A stretch of DNA of 64,000 nt from Pseudoduganella ginsengisoli (GCF_009720865.1 NZ_WNLA01000001.1:558001-622000), one strand, 5' to 3'. Counted from the stretch's first letter, positions 1 through 9,753 are shown. The notes: a model not told the origin generated them from the sequence alone. Numbers and translations are program-made.

Positions 1-114
1 GCGCGTACCCGGCGCCAAGCCTTCTTCCGGCAAACCTGCTTCTTCATCGTAGATCCAGCCACAAATCAGGCACATCCAGGTTTGAAATGCCTGCGTCGAT
101 TCATTGCTACTCAC
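1..114 (-). CDS. Rubredoxin (N-terminal part, cut by window edge)
   Basis: The minus strand from a GTG at 114 reads 38 codons to the window edge. The peptide contains MCLICGWIYDEEAG and then PEEGLAPGT, the first CxxC iron knuckle and following loop of rubredoxins, small one-iron electron carriers; the second CxxCG lies outside the window. A strong ribosome site (AGGAAGGA) lies about 4 bases before the GTG and decides the start. Divergent from the ThiD-like gene, an order I recall in related betaproteobacteria. The family call is firm; the electron partner is unknown. Confidence 0.85.
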   Translation of the reverse strand, partial: MSSNESTQAFQTWMCLICGWIYDEEAGLPEEGLAPGTR

Positions 115-170
115 GTTGTCCTTCCTTCTATCAAGTAAAATGCCGAATCAGGTATCTTAATCTACCCGCC

Positions 171-1118
171 GTGCAAAACCAAACTTCTCCCCTTATCCTG
201 ACATTCGGCACCTTTGACCCTGTCGGCGCCACCGGAGTGACCGCTGACCTGGCCGTGTTTTCCGCCCTCGGCTGCAATGGCCTGGCGGTGACGACCGCGT
301 TGCTGATCGGAGACAGCGCCAGTGTGGAAGATATGCAGGAAGTCGATCCGGACTGGGTAGCGGACCAAGCCCGCGTGCTGCTGGAAGACGCCGCTGTCGC
401 AGCCTTCAAGATTGGCGCGCTGCACGACCTGGAACACGCATCGGCCATCGCGGAAATCGTCTCGGACTACCCGGATGCGGCGCTGGTACTCGATCCGTTT
501 GGTTCACGTTTGCCCGATATCGGCGACGATGTGGAAGAAATGCTGACCGTTGTGCGCCAATTGCTGGTGCCGCAGGCATCGGTGCTGGTGCTGTCGCGCG
601 ATGAACTGGCGCGGCTGGCGGAAACCTGGCGCGGCGGCGACAGCGGCTCGGACGACGATGAAGACAGCGATGACGACGAACCCGGCGACGGTGACGATGA
701 CGCCCCCGCAACCGCCAGCAAAGCCCCGGCCCGCATTCCGCTGCCGCCCGGCGGCGACATCGTGCGTGAAGAAGACCATGACCCGGTGGCAGCCGATGCG
801 CTATACCTGATACGCCTGGGATGTGAATTCGTGCTGGTCACCGGCACCATCGGCGAAGGCGATGGCGGCCGCGCCAATACCTTATATAGTGCAGACGGCG
901 TGGTGCGCCACGATGGCTGGCGTAACTTGCCAGGACCATTCATTGGTGCGGGCGGTACGCTGTCGGCAGCCATTGCCGCTTTCCTGGCCCAGGGCGCCGA
1001 CACGCCGAATGCCGTGCGGCTGGCGCAGGATTACACACATGGCGCGCTCGAACATGCCCAGCGCTACGGCATGGGCAAACTGGTGCCAAACCGCACGTAC
1101 CGCATGCAAGCCATATAA
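171..1118 (+). CDS. thiD: ThiD-like hydroxymethylpyrimidine kinase family protein, divergent
   Basis: Ribokinase-fold protein of the ThiD family, which phosphorylates HMP and HMP-P in thiamine synthesis. The N-terminus (LTFGTFDPVGATGVTADL) follows the ThiD pattern, and GAGGTLSAAIAAF near the C-terminus matches the anion-hole region. Two oddities: the usual catalytic cysteine of the ThiD GTGC motif is glycine here (GAGG), and an Asp/Glu/Ser-rich low-complexity stretch (about codons 145-180) is inserted before the second half of the fold. I chose GTG at 171; the open frame reaches back to 87 but would overlap the rubredoxin start. hemL begins 20 bp downstream. Family membership is good; activity as a true ThiD is uncertain. 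Confidence 0.7.
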   Translation: MQNQTSPLILTFGTFDPVGATGVTADLAVFSALGCNGLAVTTALLIGDSASVEDMQEVDPDWVADQARVLLEDAAVAAFKIGALHDLEHASAIAEIVSDYPDAALVLDPFGSRLPDIGDDVEEMLTVVRQLLVPQASVLVLSRDELARLAETWRGGDSGSDDDEDSDDDEPGDGDDDAPATASKAPARIPLPPGGDIVREEDHDPVAADALYLIRLGCEFVLVTGTIGEGDGGRANTLYSADGVVRHDGWRNLPGPFIGAGGTLSAAIAAFLAQGADTPNAVRLAQDYTHGALEHAQRYGMGKLVPNRTYRMQAI

Positions 1119-1138
1119 CTTTCATAAGCGATTGAAAC

Positions 1139-2425
1139 ATGACTGAATCCAAAAACGATATTCTGTTTGCCCGCGCCCAGAAAACTACGCCGGGCGGCGT
1201 TAATTCGCCGGTACGCGCATTCCGTTCGGTAGGCGGCACCCCCCGTTTTATTACGCGCGCTGAAGGTCCTTATTTCTGGGATGCCGACGGCAAGCGCTAT
1301 ATTGATTACATTGGTTCGTGGGGCCCGGCCATTGTCGGCCACGCCCATCCGGAAGTCGTGAAAGCCGTACAAGACGCGGCCACCCGTGGTTTATCGTTTG
1401 GCGCACCGACGGAAGCGGAAATTGATATGGCGGAAGAAATTTGCCGCCTGGTGCCGTCCATTGAACAAGTCCGCCTGGTTTCCTCTGGCACGGAAGCCAC
1501 GATGAGCGCATTGCGCCTGGCGCGCGGCGCCACCGGGCGCGATAAAATCGTTAAGTTCGAAGGCTGCTATCACGGCCATGCTGATTCCTTATTGGTAAAG
1601 GCCGGCAGCGGTTTATTGACTTTCGGCAATCCAACCTCCGCCGGCGTACCGGAAGATTTCGTGAAACACACGCTGGTTTTGGATTACAACAATATTGCGC
1701 AAATTGAAGAAGCGTTTGCGAATATGGGCGATGAAATTGCCTGCGTCATTGTCGAGCCAGTGGCCGGCAATATGAATTTGATTAAAGCCACGCCGGAATT
1801 CCTGCAAGCCTTGCGCCGTTTGTGCACGGAGCACGGTGCGGTATTGATTTTCGATGAAGTCATGTGCGGCTTCCGCGTCGGCTTAAAAGGCGCGCAAGAG
1901 CTGTATGGCATACAGGCGGATTTGACGGCGCTGGGCAAGGTCATTGGCGGCGGTTTGCCAGTGGCGGCATTTGGCGGCCGCGCAGATTTAATGGAAAAGA
2001 TGGCGCCATTGGGAGCGGTATATCAGGCAGGAACGTTGTCAGGTAATCCGGTGGCGGTTGCGGCCGGCATGACGACCTTAAAACTGATTCAACAGCCGGG
2101 CTTTTACGACAAACTGGCCGCATCGGCAAAACGCTTGGCGGAAGGCTTAACGGCCGCAGCAAAAGAGGCCGGCGTGACTTTCTGCGCGGATTCGGAAGGC
2201 GGTATGTTTGGCCTGTATTTCAGTGCAACGCCGCCAAATAACTACGCGGAAATGATGGCGGGCGACCGTGCCAAATTCAATGTCTTCTTCCATAAGATGC
2301 TGGATGAAGGCGTGTATTTTGCACCTGCCGCGTTTGAAGCGGGCTTTGTATCGATCCAGCATGATGATGCAGTGATTGACGCCACTATCGAGGCAGCACG
2401 CAAAGTATTCACCACCCTCGGCTGA
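1139..2425 (+). CDS. hemL: Glutamate-1-semialdehyde 2,1-aminomutase
   Basis: 428 aa, the full family length. A PLP enzyme that converts glutamate-1-semialdehyde to 5-aminolevulinate in the C5 route to heme. The N-terminus ([11 protein letters not shown]) is diagnostic; [15 protein letters not shown] is the phosphate-binding region, [10 protein letters not shown] holds the cofactor-contacting Asp, and Lys267 in [10 protein letters not shown] is the Schiff-base lysine. It follows the ThiD-like gene with 20 bp between, probably in one transcript, and a strong hairpin terminator follows at 2445. Confidence 0.97.
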   Translation: MTESKNDILFARAQKTTPGGVNSPVRAFRSVGGTPRFITRAEGPYFWDADGKRYIDYIGSWGPAIVGHAHPEVVKAVQDAATRGLSFGAPTEAEIDMAEEICRLVPSIEQVRLVSSGTEATMSALRLARGATGRDKIVKFEGCYHGHADSLLVKAGSGLLTFGNPTSAGVPEDFVKHTLVLDYNNIAQIEEAFANMGDEIACVIVEPVAGNMNLIKATPEFLQALRRLCTEHGAVLIFDEVMCGFRVGLKGAQELYGIQADLTALGKVIGGGLPVAAFGGRADLMEKMAPLGAVYQAGTLSGNPVAVAAGMTTLKLIQQPGFYDKLAASAKRLAEGLTAAAKEAGVTFCADSEGGMFGLYFSATPPNNYAEMMAGDRAKFNVFFHKMLDEGVYFAPAAFEAGFVSIQHDDAVIDATIEAARKVFTTLG

Positions 2426-2444
2426 TTGTATTCCATCCTGTTTT

Positions 2445-2471
2445 AAAAGCCGGGTTTACCCCGGCTTTTTT
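2445..2471 (+). terminator. Rho-independent terminator after hemL
   Basis: A perfect 10-bp stem (AAAAGCCGGG / CCCGGCTTTT) with a 5-base loop, followed by T residues. It sits 20 bp after the hemL stop. The A-rich left arm could also let it work on the other strand. Confidence 0.9.
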
Positions 2472-2629
2472 AATGCCCATCAGAATTCCGAAAAGCAACA
2501 AAATGGCTAAAAGTCCTTAATTTCCCGCCACTTCGTGCCAAGTATTAGCGTGATCAAGCCAATTTTCAGCGCCAATCTTTGTTGTTGGCGGCCATGTTAC
2601 AATTTCAGCCACATTTGGCGGAGATAACA

Positions 2630-3622
2630 ATGCATCGATACTGGAATCGCAATACGTGGTTTGTCGGCAGCATAGCAATCATGGCTGCCATCTATGCGGC
2701 GGCATTTAACCGCCACCACCTTCCCGACTGGATGCTGCTGGCGGATTTCTCTATCTCGCTGCCGCTATTGCACTACCTGTTATTCCGCCCTTCGCTGAAA
2801 CGCTGGCTATTCCGCTGGTTCCAATTAACCAGCCTCGGGATTATTCTTGGCCATTTCATTATTCCCGAATCATCGCGCGTTATTTGGCCTATGCTGGAAA
2901 AAGTTCGTACAGCAGCAACAGGCTTGCTGATTCCCGTTGAACTGGCAGTGATGTCGATGATTGCCTACAGCGTATGGAAACTGGCGAAATTGGATGGCAA
3001 TATTGATCGGGCTCTGCAGGATGGCATAACCCGTAAATTGGGTACAACGGTATCCAGCCACCTGGCTTTATGGGAAGCCCGCATCTGGCTATATGCTTTA
3101 TATAAACCCATAAATGCCAGCTATGCAGGCCGGCAGCATTTTACGTATGCCAAACAAAATAGTAACGCCTCCAATCAATTGGGATTCATTATTGCGATTC
3201 TGTTTGAATTGCCATTGGCGCATATGCTGTTGCACTTTATATGGTCGCCAAAAGCTGCATGGATTGCCACGGCGCTGACTGCCTGGAGTATGGTTTATCT
3301 GATCAGTGAATACCGCGCTACGCTGGTGCGTCCGGTTTCCATAGACAGTGAGCATTTGTATATTCGCTGCGGCACCTTATCTGTGGATACCGTCATTCCA
3401 TGGCATCAAATCCGATCGATAGGAAAAACCACTGAGCAGGTAAGGCGCCAGCCAGGCGTGCGCCGTTATAAACAAATGGGAGCAATCAATATCAGCATTC
3501 AATTGCAGCCCAATGTGCAGTTACCGGATTTCCTGGGGCGCGCGCAACCGTTGACCGCGATTTACCTGGGATTGGATGACCCGGATGGCTTTATTCAGGC
3601 TGCAAGTGTGAATGTTGGATAG
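2630..3622 (+). CDS. Conserved multi-pass membrane protein of unknown function
   Basis: 330 aa from the ATG at 2630, chosen because GGAG lies 6 bases upstream; the frame is open further back without a better start. About six hydrophobic segments occupy the first 240 residues (for example FVGSIAIMAAIYAAAF, GFIIAILFELPLAHMLL and ATALTAWSMVYLISEY). The last 90 residues are soluble, strand-rich and end hydrophilic, resembling the small PH-like domains seen at the end of some bacterial membrane proteins, but this is a loose impression. Its own transcription unit after the hemL terminator. I do not recognise the family. Confidence 0.7.
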   Translation: MHRYWNRNTWFVGSIAIMAAIYAAAFNRHHLPDWMLLADFSISLPLLHYLLFRPSLKRWLFRWFQLTSLGIILGHFIIPESSRVIWPMLEKVRTAATGLLIPVELAVMSMIAYSVWKLAKLDGNIDRALQDGITRKLGTTVSSHLALWEARIWLYALYKPINASYAGRQHFTYAKQNSNASNQLGFIIAILFELPLAHMLLHFIWSPKAAWIATALTAWSMVYLISEYRATLVRPVSIDSEHLYIRCGTLSVDTVIPWHQIRSIGKTTEQVRRQPGVRRYKQMGAINISIQLQPNVQLPDFLGRAQPLTAIYLGLDDPDGFIQAASVNVG

Positions 3623-3656
3623 AATTCAACACCATTAAAAAAGATACACTAGGCAG

Positions 3657-4154
3657 ATGTTACTGATTGCCGAAAAACGCTCCAGCAGCGACAAATACGA
3701 CTTTCTCCGTTTCGTCCGCAATAACGGCACCACCAGCGCCGCGCAAATGCCGCGCCAGGGTATCTTGCCGCACGACTTAATTCATTTCGTCGTGGAATCT
3801 GCATTACCGCTGCGCCACGGCTTTTTAAGCCAGGTGGCGCGCGGCGCGGATGCAGAATATGTGATCCAGCAAGTGCACAATTATGACCAGTCCACGGTGG
3901 ACGAAGAAGCTGCGCAAGTGGAAGCCATCGTCGAAGGTTTGCAAACCCAGTTATGGGCTGGTGATTTCGACCATGACATGTTTATCGCGGCAGCCGACGC
4001 CGCATGCGCAGCGCGCGGCAAGCGGGCGTTTGATTTGTCCGGTGTTGACGTGCGCGCCAGCCTGTACGAACGGGCGCTGGCGTTGTTCAACCAATGGCAA
4101 GAAACCCCGTTCCACAAGTCGCTGTCGCTGGACTTCAATCCGCGTCCGGTTTAA
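3657..4154 (+). CDS. Hypothetical protein, 165 aa
   Basis: Begins MLLIAEKRSSSDKYDFLRFV and is soluble, without signal peptide or membrane segment. A central acidic helix (STVDEEAAQVEAIVEG) and a C-terminal helical part ending DFNPRPV are visible. Not recognised. Coding is supported by codon pattern and a clean start 35 bp after the preceding gene. Its last 20 bases overlap tail-to-tail with the isochorismatase-like gene on the other strand. Confidence 0.6.
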   Translation: MLLIAEKRSSSDKYDFLRFVRNNGTTSAAQMPRQGILPHDLIHFVVESALPLRHGFLSQVARGADAEYVIQQVHNYDQSTVDEEAAQVEAIVEGLQTQLWAGDFDHDMFIAAADAACAARGKRAFDLSGVDVRASLYERALALFNQWQETPFHKSLSLDFNPRPV

Positions 4155-4716
4155 CTGCCAGCGCCGCCAGGACGGTGGCGGTATCCACCACTTGCGCGAA
4201 TTCCTCATGCAGGCTGGCCAGCGCCGTGTTGTGCATCAGCTCGGCTGAGTAATGGCGTCCATCCGGCCCCGTGCGCTCGAAGGTTGCCGTGGCGTCAGAC
4301 ACGATCAGTGCTGCAAATCCCAAATTGCCGGCCATGCGCGTCGTGGTCGATACACAGTGATCCGTGGTAATCCCGCAAATGACGACGGTCGTGGCGCCCT
4401 GCGCACGCAAGCGCTGTTCCAGATCCGTGCCGATGAATGAACTGTTAACTTCCTTATAAATGACGGGCTCGTTTGGCAGCGGCGCCGCTTCCGGTTTGAC
4501 GCGGAATCCTGGCGTATCGGGATGAAACAGGCTGTCCACACGGCGCGAGCGGTGCTGCACGTGGATCAGCGGACGGTCCGACGCGCGCCACGCGGCCAGT
4601 AACGCTGCAATATGCAATTCGGCTTGCGGGTTATTACGCCGGCCCCACACCGGGTGGTTAAAAGCTTGCTGGACATCGACGAGGATTAATACGGCATCTT
4701 GCGGCAATACGTTCAT
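4135..4716 (-). CDS. Isochorismatase-family cysteine hydrolase
   Basis: 193 aa. The fold's catalytic triad is visible: Asp in LILVDVQQAF, Lys in VIYKEVNSSF and Cys in ITTDHCVSTT. The family hydrolyses amides or isochorismate (nicotinamidase, isochorismatase and similar); the substrate cannot be told. The start is the ATG at 4716, because GGGAG lies 6 bases upstream; earlier in-frame ATGs lack a ribosome site. Divergent from a LysR regulator only 92 bp away, which suggests that the regulator controls it. Confidence 0.85.
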   Translation of the reverse strand: MNVLPQDAVLILVDVQQAFNHPVWGRRNNPQAELHIAALLAAWRASDRPLIHVQHRSRRVDSLFHPDTPGFRVKPEAAPLPNEPVIYKEVNSSFIGTDLEQRLRAQGATTVVICGITTDHCVSTTTRMAGNLGFAALIVSDATATFERTGPDGRHYSAELMHNTALASLHEEFAQVVDTATVLAALAVKPDAD

Positions 4717-4808
4717 ATCAGCTCCCAAAAACCTCATTGTTCCGCCCTTGCCGCTGCGCGCACAACCGATATCCCGTATAGTTGACGCTCCACACATGAA
4801 GGATTTCG

Positions 4809-5723
4809 ATGACCAAGCCCAAATTGAACCAGCTGGAAATGCTGGTGGCGGTGGCCGACCATGGCAGCTTTGGCGGCGCTGCGGCCGCGCTGGATTGTAC
4901 GCAGTCGCGCATCAGCCATGGCATCGGTGAGTTGGAAGCCGCATTGGGCTTCCGCGTGCTGCAGCGGTCGCGCACAGGGTGTAAGCCGACGGAGGCCGGC
5001 CAGCGTGTGCTGGCTGCGGCGCGTCAAATATTACAGCTGGCCGCGACCCTGCCCAGCCTGGGCGCTTCGGATGCCGCCTTGGCGGGCCGCCTTCGGCTGG
5101 CCTGCTTCCGCAGTATCAGCACGCACGTGCTGCCGCCGGTGCTGGCCGCGCTGGCGCAAGAACAGCCCGGCATTCGCATCGATATCGATGACAGTTTCGA
5201 AGAGCGCGATGCGCTGGTACAGGCGCTGCGCAGCGGGGGCGCCGATGTGGCTATTGCACAATTGCCTGTCGGTGCAGGATTGGTGACACGGCCATATGTG
5301 GCGGACGACTATGTGCTGGTGGCGCCGGCCTCCCTGGCGCTGCCTGCGCCAATCAGCTGGCAACAGGTCGATGCGCTGCCCTATCTGCAACTCGATTGCG
5401 CCGGCGCGCGTGATATCGCGGCGCGTTGCCGCGCAGCCGGATGGACTGCGCAGCCAGACCGGACCTTGGCAACGGATAGCGCGATTGCCGCACTGATCGG
5501 ACGCGGCCTTGGTTATTCCTTCCTGCCCCGCCTGGCGGTGCACCCGCTGCCGGATGGCGTGCAAATACAGCCGTTACCGGTCGCCGCCCGGCGCCAGTTC
5601 GTCATTGCAGCATTACCGGGTGTGGCGCGGCAACCCGCCTGCGCCATGCTGATGCGCTACCTGGGATTGGCCCGCTTACAAACAGACAGCGCGGCCTATC
5701 GTGCCGGCTTGCTTGCTGAATAG
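4809..5723 (+). CDS. LysR-family transcriptional regulator
   Basis: 304 aa, standard LysR length. Residues 1-60 form the winged helix (LNQLEMLVAVADHGSFGGAA then SRISHGIGELE); the remainder is the substrate-binding-like effector domain. AAGGA lies just upstream of the start. Divergent from the isochorismatase-fold hydrolase, the usual arrangement of a LysR protein and its target, so that hydrolase is the likely regulated gene. The effector is unknown. Confidence 0.9.
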   Translation: MTKPKLNQLEMLVAVADHGSFGGAAAALDCTQSRISHGIGELEAALGFRVLQRSRTGCKPTEAGQRVLAAARQILQLAATLPSLGASDAALAGRLRLACFRSISTHVLPPVLAALAQEQPGIRIDIDDSFEERDALVQALRSGGADVAIAQLPVGAGLVTRPYVADDYVLVAPASLALPAPISWQQVDALPYLQLDCAGARDIAARCRAAGWTAQPDRTLATDSAIAALIGRGLGYSFLPRLAVHPLPDGVQIQPLPVAARRQFVIAALPGVARQPACAMLMRYLGLARLQTDSAAYRAGLLAE

Positions 5724-5761
5724 GAACCTGGCCGCGCTATCGTTCGCGCAAGATCTGACCG

Positions 5762-6727
5762 TTATTTCAGCCAGCCACGGTGGCGGAAGTACAGGAATGG
5801 GGCAATCGCGCTGGTGACCATCAAGCCCAGCGACCAGGGGTAGCCGGCGGCCCAGTGCAATTCCGGGATATTGTCGAAGTTCATGCCATAGACGCTGGCA
5901 ATCAGCGTAGGCGGCAGGAAGGCCACACTGGCCACGGAGAAGATCTTGATGATCTTATTCTGGTTAATGTTAATGAAGCCGACCGTCGCATCCATCAGGA
6001 AGTTGATCTTGTCGAACAAGAACGACGTGTGGCCGTCCAGCGATTCAATGTCGCGCAAAATCTGCCGGGCTTCTTCGAACTGCTCGGAATTCAACAGCCG
6101 GCCGCGCATCAGGAAGCTGACTGCGCGGCGCGTATCCATCATGTTGCGGCGGATACGGCCATTCAAGTCTTCTTCATGGGCGATCGCACTCAGCGCATCG
6201 GCCGCGTCTTTGTCGGTAAATTCCTTTTGCAGCACGCGGAACGACACGTCTTCCAGCTTTTTATAGATGCCTTCCAGCGCATCTGCCGAGTATTCCGCAT
6301 CCGTCGCGTACAAATCCAGCAGCACGTCCATGTAGTCGGCAATCGAACCGGGACGCGAACGGGCGCGCATGCGCACCAGTCGGAATACGGGCAAATCGTC
6401 CGTATGCACGGAGAACAGCATCTTTTTCGCGAGGATGAACGCCACCGTCACAACGCGCGACGGGCCATCGTCTTCTTCCAACAGGAAGTCGGTCCGCAAG
6501 TGCAAATCACCGTTTTCCGCTTCGTAATAGCGGGCCGATGCTTCAATGTCCTTGACTTCGTCTTCGCCCGGCAAAATCACGCCGTAAATGGCCTTGACCC
6601 AGTTGCGCTCGTCGTCGTTGGGATCCGTCAGATCCACCCATACCGGCTCGACTTTTTCCAGATCTTCGCGCGTCTCGATAGGAACCTGGTTGAGACGGCC
6701 ATTTTGTAAGACGAAAACATTGATCAT
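5762..6727 (-). CDS. corA: CorA-family magnesium/cobalt transporter
   Basis: 321 aa. A long soluble N-terminal domain is followed by two C-terminal membrane helices; the first ends in the CorA signature YGMNF (SVYGMNFDNIPEL), and the protein ends in a short basic tail (FRHRGWLK). CorA pentamers admit Mg2+ and Co2+. I prefer ATG at 6727, with GAGAG upstream, over the in-frame GTG two codons earlier. Last gene of the long minus-strand series but separated by about 100 bp from its neighbour, so it may have its own promoter. Confidence 0.93.
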   Translation of the reverse strand: MINVFVLQNGRLNQVPIETREDLEKVEPVWVDLTDPNDDERNWVKAIYGVILPGEDEVKDIEASARYYEAENGDLHLRTDFLLEEDDGPSRVVTVAFILAKKMLFSVHTDDLPVFRLVRMRARSRPGSIADYMDVLLDLYATDAEYSADALEGIYKKLEDVSFRVLQKEFTDKDAADALSAIAHEEDLNGRIRRNMMDTRRAVSFLMRGRLLNSEQFEEARQILRDIESLDGHTSFLFDKINFLMDATVGFININQNKIIKIFSVASVAFLPPTLIASVYGMNFDNIPELHWAAGYPWSLGLMVTSAIAPFLYFRHRGWLK

Positions 6728-6832
6728 AGGCACTCTCGGGCAGGGTCAGACGCAGAAGCGCGAAATTTGAAACAGCGCAAGTGTACTCGGAAAGGCCTTT
6801 TCCCGGCCACCCTTGTGTGCTTATTTTTGCCG

Positions 6833-7228
6833 CTATTGAGTGGCTTTTTCGATCATCTTTTCCCGTATTGATTCCGGTCCCGAAGCAGCCGGGTCCGGCT
6901 TGGGCACCTTGGGCGCTTCGATGCCCCGGGTTTCATGCACGACGACGGCCTTTGACGTCGGATTGCTGGCCTTGCATTCTGTGTCGGAAAACACGGTTTT
7001 CCCGTCAATGACGCAGCGGCGCAGGGCAGCGCCAGCAGGCTGTACGGCTTTGGCGCCTTGCTGCACGACGGCTTCCGCGCCGGTTTTTTTCATCAATTTG
7101 TCTGCCCCTTCGGCAAATAAATTGCGTTCTTTCTTCATTGAAAACAAGGCGGCCATGACGACGGCCGCCAAGCCCGCCATGATCATTGCCACGGCAATCA
7201 AGCTGATGCCTCGCTGACGTTTCAACAT
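6833..7228 (-). CDS. Small single-pass membrane protein, DUF4124-like
   Basis: 131 aa. One N-terminal membrane helix (ISLIAVAMIMAGLAAVVMAALF) precedes a soluble region with CVIDGKTVFSDTEC, a short two-cysteine strand motif like that of DUF4124 envelope proteins. A GGGGAG ribosome site is present. It follows mtgA after 26 bp, so probably in the same transcript. A cell-envelope role is inferred from topology and neighbours only. Confidence 0.75.
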   Translation of the reverse strand: MLKRQRGISLIAVAMIMAGLAAVVMAALFSMKKERNLFAEGADKLMKKTGAEAVVQQGAKAVQPAGAALRRCVIDGKTVFSDTECKASNPTSKAVVVHETRGIEAPKVPKPDPAASGPESIREKMIEKATQ

Positions 7229-7254
7229 AAGACGCTCCCCAACGGTGAGATTCC

Positions 7255-7971
7255 TTATGGTAACTCAGCGGATCCCATGCGTTTGAGAATAGTTGCGGTA
7301 CGCCGCGCCAGGTAACTGCTGTCCCGGTGCGCATCGTAATAACGGGGATTGGGCAACATCACGGCCAGCTTGGCAGCCTGCGCAGCGCCCAGGCTGGCGG
7401 CGCTGACGCCATAGTAGTGGCGCGCCGCCGCTTCTGCGCCAAAGATGCCTTTGCCGAATTCCACCACGTTCAAATAAATCTCGAAAATGCGCTCTTTATC
7501 CATCAGCGCTTCCAGCATGTACGTAATGATCAATTCCTGGCCTTTACGCAAATAGCTCCGAGATCCCGACAAGAACAAGTTTTTTGCCAGCTGTTGCGTG
7601 ATGGTGGAACCGCCGGACACGACCTTCTTCTTTTTCGCATTCTTTTCGTAGGCTTTTTGCAGCGCGTCCCAGTCGACGCCTTCATGCTCGGAAAAGTTCG
7701 CATCTTCCGATGCAATGATGGCGCGCTTCAAATTGCCGGAAATCCGGTTATAGGGCACCCATTGCTGGCGTATGTTGGCTTTGGGGTCTTTTTCCTTCAA
7801 CGCTGCCTGCTGTTCACGCATGAACGACGTCATGGTCGGGTTATGGTCAACCCACCACCAGATCTGCAACAGGAAATACAACTGCACACCTAAAAACAGC
7901 AGCGCAGGGATGATGAACAGCCACTTCAGCCACCGTTTCCAGCCCGCTCCGGCTTTACCAGACTTGGCCAT
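7255..7971 (-). CDS. mtgA: Monofunctional peptidoglycan transglycosylase
   Basis: 238 aa GT51 enzyme that polymerises lipid II into glycan strands. One N-terminal membrane helix (WLFIIPALLFLGVQLYFLL), then the catalytic motif IASEDANFSEHEG with its essential Glu, GGSTITQQLAKNLFL, and the RKGQELIITYMLE block. There is no transpeptidase domain, hence MtgA rather than a class A PBP. It starts 2 bp after the aroE stop. Confidence 0.96.
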   Translation of the reverse strand: MAKSGKAGAGWKRWLKWLFIIPALLFLGVQLYFLLQIWWWVDHNPTMTSFMREQQAALKEKDPKANIRQQWVPYNRISGNLKRAIIASEDANFSEHEGVDWDALQKAYEKNAKKKKVVSGGSTITQQLAKNLFLSGSRSYLRKGQELIITYMLEALMDKERIFEIYLNVVEFGKGIFGAEAAARHYYGVSAASLGAAQAAKLAVMLPNPRYYDAHRDSSYLARRTATILKRMGSAELP

Positions 7972-7973
7972 GA

Positions 7974-8807
7974 TTACAGTTTCGCGCGCAATTGCGCCAG
8001 CACATCGGCAGTCTGTGGGCGCACGCCGCGCCAGGCGGCAAAGGCTTCCGCTGCCTGTTCCACCAGCATGCCGAGGCCATCGCGCACGATCGCGCCGTGT
8101 TGTTGCGCGAACTGCATGAATACTGTCGGCTCTTTACCGTACATCATGTCCAGCGCCAGCGTGCCGGGACCGAATACGGCAGGCGGCACGGGCGGCAAAT
8201 CCGACGACAGGCTGGCCGACGTGGCATTGATGACGATGTCGTAGGCGCCTTCAATGTCCGCAAAACCGCAGGCGGACAAGGCCGCACCGGCCGACAGGGC
8301 GGCAAATTGCGCCACCAGCGCTTGCGCTGTCGCCACCGTGCGGTTGGCAATCGTCAGCGCAGCAGGATGGTGTTCCAGCAGCGGCAGCACGACGCCCCGC
8401 GCGGCGCCGCCGGCGCCCAGCAGCAGCACGCGCTTGCCCGTGACCGGCACGCCGGCATTGACGACGATATCGTTGACCAGGCCGGCGCCATCCGTGTTGT
8501 CGCCGACGATCCCTTGTTCCGTGAACAGCAGCGTATTGACAGCACCTGCCGCCTGCGCGCGCATGGTCAGCGCGCCCGCCAGCTTGTGCGCTTCCAGCTT
8601 GAACGGCACCGTGACATTGGCGCCCTTGCCGCCTTCCGCAATGAAGGCATGCACGGCAGCGGTGAAACCATCCAGCGGGGCCAGACGCTTATCGTAAGTC
8701 AGTTGCTGGCTGGTTTGCGCGGCATAGGCCGCATGGATTTCCGGCGACTTGCTGTGGGCAATGGGATTCCCGAATACGCAATATTTATCCGTCACATTTG
8801 CCGTCAT
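7974..8807 (-). CDS. aroE: Shikimate dehydrogenase (NADP+)
   Basis: 277 aa. Reduces 3-dehydroshikimate to shikimate. The N-terminal substrate motif [22 protein letters not shown] with its catalytic Lys, DNTDGAGL, and the NADP loop GAGGAARGV are all present. Its ATG follows the TonB-like stop directly (TGAATG), a sign of coupled translation. A second aromatic gene, aroQ, lies about 7 kb away on the other strand. Confidence 0.97.
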   Translation of the reverse strand: MTANVTDKYCVFGNPIAHSKSPEIHAAYAAQTSQQLTYDKRLAPLDGFTAAVHAFIAEGGKGANVTVPFKLEAHKLAGALTMRAQAAGAVNTLLFTEQGIVGDNTDGAGLVNDIVVNAGVPVTGKRVLLLGAGGAARGVVLPLLEHHPAALTIANRTVATAQALVAQFAALSAGAALSACGFADIEGAYDIVINATSASLSSDLPPVPPAVFGPGTLALDMMYGKEPTVFMQFAQQHGAIVRDGLGMLVEQAAEAFAAWRGVRPQTADVLAQLRAKL

Positions 8808-9692
8808 TCAGTGCACTCCGCCGCTGCTCAAATTGGTTTCCATCTTGTCTTCCCTCGTGAATTTGAAGCGGGTGATGATCACCCACAAATCATCCCGTTC
8901 ACTCGACAGCATATTCGGCGGGAACCTGCCAAACGGCGCCGCCCGGCGCACGATGGCCAGCGCCGCCGCATCGAGGGCGTCATTGCCGGAACTTTTTTCT
9001 ATACGGACGCCGCCGTCTTTTTCATAAATGCTGCCGTCCTGGAACACGGGGATATACACCACCAGTTCGCCATACAGCTTGCGGCCGTTTTTCGACGGGA
9101 AGTTCAGCGTACCCATTTCTTCGATGCGTTTCTGCATCGTCTTGTAATAGCTGGCATAATCCACTTCACGCGTGGATGGCGTGATGAACGTTTTTTTAGG
9201 CCGCTTGTTCTGGTCTTCGATGACTTGCGTGATTTCCGCCGCGCGCCGCGCAATGGCCTTGCTACTGTCCAGCAAATCCGCACCGGTCGGCAGCGGATCG
9301 GGGCGGTCCCGTTCTGTAATGGGCGCGGCGGCAAACGGCGACTTGTGCACTTGTGTCAACAAGTTCTTTTGCGCTTCTTCCAGTTCCGCGATACGGCGCT
9401 TCGTGGCTTTCACACTGTCGCCCATCTCGGTCTTGCGCATGTCCGGCAATGGCGACTTGGAGCGCCCCGTGTCGGCGTTGCCGCCGCCATCAAGGTTCGC
9501 TTGCGCCAGCGCGTCCGCTTTTAATGGCGCTTTGGCGTGCTTGGCATTGACGAGGATGACTTCCAGCCCCGGATCGGCCGGTTCCACCTTGAAGTTTTTC
9601 GGCGACACAAAGTGCACCGCCAGCAGCATGGCGTGCACCAGCAGGGAAATGCCGGTGGCCAGGTACAGCAGGCGGTTTTGTTGGAAAGACAT
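8808..9692 (-). CDS. TonB-family envelope protein
   Basis: 294 aa. One N-terminal membrane helix (LYLATGISLLVHAMLLAVHF), a long charged/proline linker with a helical part, and a C-terminal TonB-type domain (LYGELVVYIPVFQDGSIY ... ALDAAALAIVRRAAPFGRFP). Such proteins pass inner-membrane energy to outer-membrane receptors, but no exbBD or receptor gene is adjacent. ATG at 9692 is preferred to the GTG one codon before. Fused by adjacency to aroE. Confidence 0.85.
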   Translation of the reverse strand: MSFQQNRLLYLATGISLLVHAMLLAVHFVSPKNFKVEPADPGLEVILVNAKHAKAPLKADALAQANLDGGGNADTGRSKSPLPDMRKTEMGDSVKATKRRIAELEEAQKNLLTQVHKSPFAAAPITERDRPDPLPTGADLLDSSKAIARRAAEITQVIEDQNKRPKKTFITPSTREVDYASYYKTMQKRIEEMGTLNFPSKNGRKLYGELVVYIPVFQDGSIYEKDGGVRIEKSSGNDALDAAALAIVRRAAPFGRFPPNMLSSERDDLWVIITRFKFTREDKMETNLSSGGVH

Positions 9693-9753
9693 CACGCGGG
9701 AACCGTTACGAACAGGCGTTAAAGATGGTGGATTCTACGACAAAGCCCGCGCT

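Noticed and set aside
4717..4808. Promoters and a LysR operator in the divergent gap
   Set aside because: Candidate -35 and -10 boxes have wrong spacing and no clear T-N11-A dyad stands out.
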